Source of the DNA: Humulus lupulus
Lineage: Eukaryota; Streptophyta; Magnoliopsida; Rosales; Cannabaceae
Length of the DNA: 64,000 bases
Direction: 5' to 3'
Assembly (NCBI RefSeq): GCF_963169125.1
Contig: NC_084797.1
Span: forward strand, 105,239,868-105,303,867
Shown: one piece after another, positions 58,359 through 64,000 of the stretch
Layout: each line of letters starts with the position of its first letter
Numbering within the stretch: the stretch's first letter is position 1
Translations under genes and position numbers: made by a program
Notes under the pieces: model-generated
What the model saw: only the letters and a program-made list of their open reading frames with translations
Databases searched by the model: none
Told to the model about the DNA's origin: nothing

Positions 58359-60440
58359 ATAAATGTCTATATGTGCAGCGTGCACAAATCTTGTTTTCTT
58401 GCCAGTGGGCTCAACAAGATAGAACTGGCGCTCCAGCCCCAAACCGCAAGAGTGATGATAACTAAAGGAAATAATAGGCCATATATGTTGAAATATATTT
58501 TTTAAGGTTAATGAATGCCAAACTATAATTGTTCATACCTCATGAAACAAGGCAATATTAGAACCTAAAGATCCATCAGCAAAAGCTTTGACACCACCCA
58601 AGTATATCCATTTGCTTATGGTCTTGCCAACTCTGTTAACAACATCCTGAGAGTGAAAATGACAACCTCAGGTTTTTTACTGTCAAAACCATTACAGTCA
58701 TTGAGGTTTATACATGACAGGAAAAAACATTTACATGATATCCATGTTGTTTCCAGTATTCGAACATTTGTTATCCAAGAAATAGCCTTGCATCACATAG
58801 ATATTATTTAGTAGCTGATTTGATGAAAGGGAGTTCAGGAAAAAAGATAAAATAACAAATATGGTAAGCAGGGGATCCAAACATTTATTATTTAATGAAG
58901 TCAAACTAAAGCACAAACAAGTAAACAAAAACCACATCAGCTATAGCAGCATTGCACAACATACATGTAAACGTGACCACGTCTCTAATGGAAAAAATAA
59001 GCAAACTCTGATCCTCATCTTCCTGGAAGAATCCGCCCATTGATAAACATCTGTGTAAATCAATGAAAAAAAAATATTTACTGACTGATAGTTCAAGAGG
59101 CACAATCATTGTGCTGAACTGAAAGCAAAGACAATAGAAAACCTGAACTCTAAGGTCAGCTTTGAAAAGTTTAAATTTAATAACGTGATCAATATAAGTA
59201 TTAGAGAATATATTGAAAACATTATTCCAAACACGAAACACCTAATTAATCCCTCATCATAGCATGATTTAGTCCCAATAGAATTTTTTATTAAAGCTAT
59301 TTCTTTTTCTCTTATTTTTCTTGATTCAATAAGAAAATTGATAAATATCTATCTTACTTATCAAATAATATACTATCTTACTATTAAGAATATAAATATA
59401 TTTATATAAAAATCGAGGCCTAAATGAATTTGGCAGATTAAATACTCTTGAAAAAGATGCATGAAACAATTAAGCGGTAAAACAAATTTTTGAAAAGTCT
59501 TTAAAATTTCAACCGAGTGTGGTTTAATAAATCTTATCCAGTTAGGACATTAGCTATTTAGGATATCTCAAACTTTCCCAAATCCGTGGATCCGATTCTT
59601 TTTTTTTTTCTTTCTTTTAAGTCTATAAATTAGAAACTAATTCAGTGAATAAAAGATATTTGAGAATCGCAAGTGATCTCAGTTTCCATACAATTTAGTC
59701 TCTAATGATGTAATGTTCATATGTGTTTGTGTACATGTGTTTTGAGCGTTGACACAATCAAGAAATATTTGGCATAGAAGTGCAAATTGAAAAAAAAACT
59801 AATTAAAGTAAAAGACTGAAAAAGCACAACTCTCCAGAAGTTTTTTCTTTTCCATTAAAAAAAAAAGAGAGAGAAAGGAAACCTAAGAAATCTTCCCATG
59901 AATGATCCACAGAGGTCCCAGGAAAATATCTCCGAACGTCAACAATAGTTGTAACACCCTTCATCAAGGCAAGACTGCTGGCTCTTTGCAAAGCCTCCCT
60001 TCTTTGATCGATAGAAAGCTCCGGAATATACGAGACAATAAGTTTCATTGCAGATCATTCAGCAATCCAGTAGGTACTGCATAACGTTAACAATGAATTT
60101 AACAGAAATTATAGCTGCAATGTTTTAAATTAGAACTTATACGTTAAATAATTCTCTGTGCTACCAAACATTTAAAATATAAATTATATATATACACACA
60201 TCATATATTATTTGTAATTACAGTGTAAAAAAAGTCACAATCCACGTAAAGAAATATCAAACATAACATAATTGAGTGATACTACTAAACACAACATAAT
60301 TGTGTCTAAATATTGTTATATGAATTCTTTCATGTGAATAGAATTCACGTGATTAAGGATATTTTCAAATATTTATTAAGTAGTTTCCTAGGTTTATGTA
60401 TCCTTGATATTCTAGTTTAGTTGTTTCCTCATTTGCAGAG

Positions 60441-60856
60441 TTTTTTTTTTATTAAGAAACTGAGAATATATTAGAATGGAGAAAATGAAAAGGTTACAAC
60501 ATATGATATCTTATCTTATCATCTACTACAAGTAAAAAAGAAACAAAAACAACTTAAACTACACCAAGCATTACCAATCTCTATGTAAATCAGAAAACAA
60601 GAACCCTGAAAACTCTTTAGATTTAAACAACCACCCAATATTTTAATATTCTTAGTTAAGATATAGGTATTGAGGTTGAAAGATCAAAGAAAGGGATATT
60701 TCTATCACTAAGAAAATAAGTCTTAGATCCAGCCAAATTGCCACCCAATATATGACTCTATTCCAAATCTGATCTTCATCAGCTTCGACTCCTTCGGAGA
60801 TTCCCTTATTTCTTTCTAACCAAATGACCCACCAAGTAGCCATCACCCCCGCACTC
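60441..60856 (-). mobile_element. LINE 3' fragment
   Basis: On the minus strand MATWWVIWLERNKGISEG (from 60843) is the conserved tail of plant LINE reverse transcriptase ORFs (zinc-binding region). A 3' UTR and a 10-bp A tail follow (T10 on plus, 60441-60450). The 5' part is cut off at 60857 by another element. The LINE lies upstream of the LAF3-like pseudogene exons. Confidence 0.75.
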
Positions 60857-61886
60857 TGTTGACGCGGTTCTTCGCCAACAGGTAATTAAGATAAGGAGAG
60901 AAAGGGATTAGTGTTGAAAGTAGAACCGTCACAGATATGAAATCTTAGAGGATGAACTATGTGACTCAAGACACGTTTTTAAGTGGTTCAAAGGTTAAAA
61001 TCCTTCTACTCCACTAGTCAATATTATTGATCTATTCTGGGTATTTGATTACAAGGTATATATCTCTTTTGAGACTATTTTTTCCAACCCTTATCAACTC
61101 CCAGGGTCCCCATATTTATAGGAGAAGGCACCTGGAAGTTGGTAAGGAGGTCATCCCGTGACCTTCTTAGATGTCATATCAACTCTGTGACATTCATGAT
61201 TAATTCCTAAACCTGACACATAAGTATAGTCAAATCGATAGGTAAGGAGATAATGGGCCGCACGGCCCACCCAGCCGTGGGTATCTGAATACGCACGCTC
61301 CTGCTGCGTGTCCGAGAAGTCAGGGAGATATCGGACACGTGATGTCAGATATAGGCACGTTTATCTTGCGTGTGTTGACTTTACAAAGGGTCAGAGGTCC
61401 ATGGCAGATATAGGCACGAGCTGCTCTCCTAAACCGACCTTCGGCCTTCAGGCTCTTTGCCTCAGTCTTGGGCAACCTTGACGAGTCCTTGAGGATCCCT
61501 TGAGCTAATAAGGTACGACCTAGAAAACAGGATCTCCGACCTGGGGAAATCTACGGACTAACCACGATCAGTTCGAGGTTCGACCTACTAATCAGCCCGT
61601 GGGAAAACCAGGGCGTACATCTGCCCCCCAAGCTCCTGCTCATGGTATATGACGTCATATATAGGAGACCACAGTAGGGGCTTTTAGACTTCCTCACAAC
61701 TCTTCATATTCCACTTTTTGTGCAGGCGCCTGATACGTGGAACGCCGTGGGTGGTGACGGTACGTTTTACGAGAACCGCATTTAATGGCCTAGTCTAAGC
61801 CCAGCCGTCGTTTCGTATTTCGAGTGGAAGGCCTCGGATCCCTCACTAGGGTCCTCCAAGAGCCTTCTACACGTGATCCTTCACGT

Positions 61887-61895
61887 ATATAAAAA
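61887..61895 (+). promoter_or_regulatory. TATA box of the PF04195-type element
   Basis: TATATAAAA, preceded by ACACGTGATCCTTCACG (a G-box-like CACGTG at about 61870) and followed by GGGGGTGGCCACC, as in the copies at 17436 and 9080. Confidence 0.75.
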
Positions 61896-62619
61896 GGGGG
61901 TGGCCACCCTACGCACGGACCACCCCTTCATTCCAAATTTCCCAAATCTCTTTCCTTCTTTCCTCTCTAACTTTCAGAAGAACGAAACCCTCTACTCTGT
62001 CGCTGCCATTTTCATTGTTCACGAAGCTTAGGCGCATGAGTTTCTCCGAAGCTTTGGAAGCTACTACACCGACCAAGCTCCTACTGACGCGACACTCTTG
62101 TCCACCTTCCAGCCATACACTGTAAGTTTCCTGACCCTGTTTACTTTGAAAACATGCTACTGTAGCTTAGGTAAAAAAATTTACTGTAGCCGCATGCAAG
62201 GGTTTTCTGGGCTGCGTGGATATGGAGGGTGACAGCCCTTTTTAGGTTAGGACATACTTGTTGTAGGAAATCGCCTTAGAGTATGGGTTTCAGGATGCTT
62301 TTTCTGGAACGATTTCTGGGTAGATTATTTGGGGAATTTTGGGTGCAAAAGCGGGTAGCTTAGGGAACACGCCTCATGGGCGGTTTTGCAATTTCTGCCT
62401 ACTGAAACTTTCCCCCCAAGGCAACTTTTACTCTGAACCTCCTGACACGCGAATTCTGAGTAATCTGGGATCTGTTGGGAGTACGCGCGTGTTCACTGAA
62501 CTGCGTGGTTCCACCTCCCACGAGCTGGGCTTACCTCAGCTCGTGCAAATAATAATTATTCTTCCTCCTGCTTGGGTCGCCTTTTCTAAAATGTTTTCTT
62601 GTGTTCACTAGGCGACCAG

Positions 62620-63915
62620 ATGGCTCCAAAAAAGAACCTCCCAGCAGGAAAAAGGAAAGGCGGTGATGTCAAGCTCGCCGATCCCCCACTTCGGGCCGGC
62701 CGTGGAGAAACAGGTCGAGGTGGCCCCCGGCGCATTCTTTGAGGCGGAGAGAATCGTCTCGAAAATAACCGACCAGGCGAAGATTAACAAACTCTTCCTC
62801 ACCCACAACATTCCACTGGGAAAGCCTCTGTCATTGCCCGACCTGCTGCGGAGGGCGAGCGGAGCTGCACGCCGCTCGACGAATCGTTCGCGGCTTGGAG
62901 CGGTGAGCACTTCAAGGCAGGGGCCTTCCTTCCCCTAGATCAGTACTTTGTTGACTTCCTGAACTATGTGGGGTTGGCCCCTTTTCAGATCCCCCCCAAC
63001 TCCTACCATCTGCTGGCAGGGTTGAGGTACTTATTCAAGAAGCAGGAGTGGGAGGTCCCCACCCCTGCGGATATTTTATACTTCTTTTGCCTAAAAGCCA
63101 GCCCGGACCAGCGGGGGCGAGGCCACGGGTTCTACTACTTAACCTGTTTTCCTAATACGGCGGCGGTCATCGAGCTGCCAAGCCATCCAAATGACTTCAA
63201 GGACCAGTTCTTTATGTCAACTGGGTTCCGGAACTGTGAGCACCATTACTTCAACCGTCCTCATAAGTGAACCCTGACCTTAGCTCGCCTTTTAAGTGTT
63301 ATTTTATTTTATCTCCTCCCGTATTCCATTCTAACTCCAGCCAATCTTGCAGCCATCTACGCGAGGACCGAAAAGTCTGTGACCCTCGGGGGTTAATATG
63401 ACACACTGGCGGGCCTGCCCCCCAGCAAAAAGGACTACCGCATGCTCGTGACGGACGAGACGATGGTGTTCTGCAAACTGATTTTCCCAAATCAGACTTT
63501 GAACTTGAAGAGGCCTCGGGGGCCGCCCCCAGCCCGCGACAACAGACCTATCATCGTGGAAGAGGTCGCGGTAGAGGAGGACGAGGCGGCTGAAGTCCCG
63601 CTCGTGCGGAATAGAAAGAGGACCTTGGAGGTCGCCCAGGGGATAGACGAGGAGAGGACCCAATCCGGAGCAGCCGCGGGTCCTTCCGGCCAAGGTAACC
63701 CTTATTTGCTTAGAAATGTAGATAGGGCCATTGCGGACCCCCGGCTGGTTAGGTTCAATCCTAGGCAGATCGTCCATCGTCATCGAAGGGACCCGGACCT
63801 GAACACACTCCTGCTCCATTGTGTTGATCGGCTCGTGCTGGATCACCAAGAGAGCCAGCCTAGGGGTACCGTAGTTGTAGATAACACCCTAGCTTTTAGG
63901 TCGATCATTTTTTAG
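62620..63915 (+). pseudogene. PF04195-like 'putative gypsy type transposon' protein
   Basis: ATG at 62620 (MAPKKNLPAGKRKGG) follows a likely splice acceptor (CACTAG at 62604-62609). The frame shifts by one near 62660 to SSSPIPHFGPAVEKQ, EAERIVSKITDQAKINKLF, and again near 62830 to FVDFLNYVGLAPFQIPPNSY, WEVPTPADILYFFCLKASP and VIELPSHPNDFKDQFFMST. A GTGAAC donor at about 63266 and acceptor CCAG (about 63340) bound an intron. Exon 3 has a TAA near 63395, then KKDYRMLVTDETMVFCKLI, TLNLKRPRGPPPARDNRP and an acidic stretch; the frame ends at 63915. GC content is higher than in the surroundings. The role is unknown: annotation pipelines call this family a gypsy-type transposon protein. Confidence 0.75.
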
Positions 63916-64000
63916 GAGTATGGAACCAACTTACGCACGTGGCCATCACTCCAGAGGGGCATCTATGCTCCGGGGCTTAGGCAGTATGTAGAAGAGTCTA

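Larger units (their letters stand above)
52030..60076 (-). pseudogene. LAF3-like amidohydrolase, broken by lesions and TE insertion
   Basis: LAF3 is an amidohydrolase-family protein known in phytochrome A signalling; its substrate is unknown to me. Exons on the minus strand: A 60076-59883 (PELSIDQRREALQRASS, MKGVTTIVDVRRYFPG), B 59050-58965 (VYQWADSSRKMRIRVCLFF), C 58646-58539 (WIYLGGVKAFADGSLGSN), D 57978-57883 (YGLQVADYEKLFNMTL), E 57813-57715 (VSIHVVGDRANDRILDMYE), F from 52101 (IEHAQHLAPGTADRFGELG). Introns A-E have GT-AG sites and consistent phases. Lesions: a 1-nt deletion before MKLIV in exon A, TGA in exon E near its end, CG instead of AG before exon F, decay after GIIALV, and no N- or C-terminal exons in view. 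A 5.27-kb gypsy element lies in the E-F intron and a MITE in the C-D intron. Confidence 0.85.
60857..64000 (+). mobile_element. PF04195-type element, 5' part, runs off the window
   Basis: It starts TGTTGACGCGG with the terminal hairpin, inserted into a LINE. It has a promoter (TATA at 61887-61895), C/T-rich leader (61920-62120), donor GTAAGT at 62121, intron to CACTAG at 62609, then coding DNA. It is the most complete 5' half among the copies in the window. Confidence 0.75.

Noticed and set aside
58906..59241. 111-codon minus-strand ORF
   Set aside because: It includes exon B of the LAF3-like pseudogene in a different frame; the spliced frame matches the family better.
62608..62910. Minus-strand 100-codon ORF
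   Set aside because: Antisense of the PF04195-like coding region.
1..64000. CRISPR array, operon or bacterial-style defence system
   Set aside because: All evidence points to plant nuclear DNA; the repeats are LTRs, minisatellites and transposon ends, with no spacer structure.

Overview
The window is plant nuclear DNA, almost certainly from a eudicot. It has intron-containing genes with GT-AG junctions, TATA boxes, long AT-rich spacers and layer upon layer of LTR retrotransposons. The wording of the LTRs (starting TGTAACGACCC or TGTAGCGTCCC) reminds me of Cannabaceae genomes, but that is a memory-based guess. About 85-90% of the window is mobile DNA or its debris.

Only two genes look intact. 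They form a divergent pair at 11.0-15.0 kb: ARPC5A, the smallest-class subunit of the ARP2/3 actin-nucleating complex (minus strand, four exons, 129 aa, assembled here by splicing), and a single-exon gene for a 755-aa membrane-anchored protein with a C-terminal DUF761 motif (plus strand). A third gene, a LAF3-like amidohydrolase (minus strand, 52.0-60.1 kb), survives as six recognisable exons. It is a pseudogene: a 1-nt deletion, an internal stop, a lost splice acceptor, missing ends, and a 5.3-kb gypsy element sitting in one of its introns.

Layout. 0-0.64 kb: about 115-bp tandem repeats. 0.64-5.33 kb: a solo LTR with another solo LTR nested inside it, each with perfect 5-bp target duplications. 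5.3-10.07 kb: a minus-strand element coding a 'putative gypsy type transposon' (PF04195-like) protein, itself invaded by a copia-type LTR. 10.1-10.7 kb: small orphan exon-like sequence. 11.0-15.0 kb: the gene pair. 16.0-18.5 kb: LTR remnant with a 1.76-kb insertion carrying the 5' region of the PF04195-type family. 20.3-22.8 kb: a second, divergent subfamily of that element. 22.8-23.85 kb: probable non-autonomous CACTA-like debris. 23.85-26.1 kb: copia remnant. 26.1-27.1 and 36.3-37.0 kb: an Athila/Tat-like gypsy gag remnant split by a complete but dead 9.2-kb Tekay/Del-like chromovirus (27.1-36.3 kb, TSD ACTTT). 37.0-38.6 kb: minus-strand copia 3' end. 38.6-39.7 kb: LTR fragment. 40.06-40.28 kb: foldback MITE. 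40.3-42.6 kb: solo LTR (TSD CGTAA). 42.6-48.2 kb: copia-type LTR split by a 4-kb LTR of another family. 49.2 kb: left end of a CACTA transposon. 52.4-57.7 kb: young Reina-like chromovirus (TSD ATTTT). 60.4-60.86 kb: LINE 3' fragment. 60.86 kb to the end: another PF04195-type element running off the window.

The most unusual signal is in the long LTRs. Diverged copies share a compact module made of a UUCG or CUUG tetraloop hairpin followed about 17 nt later by a juxtaposed splice-acceptor/donor string (CAG|GTAAG). They also carry family-specific GC-rich palindromic repeat cassettes at a corresponding position. No conventional gene cluster or defence system is present.
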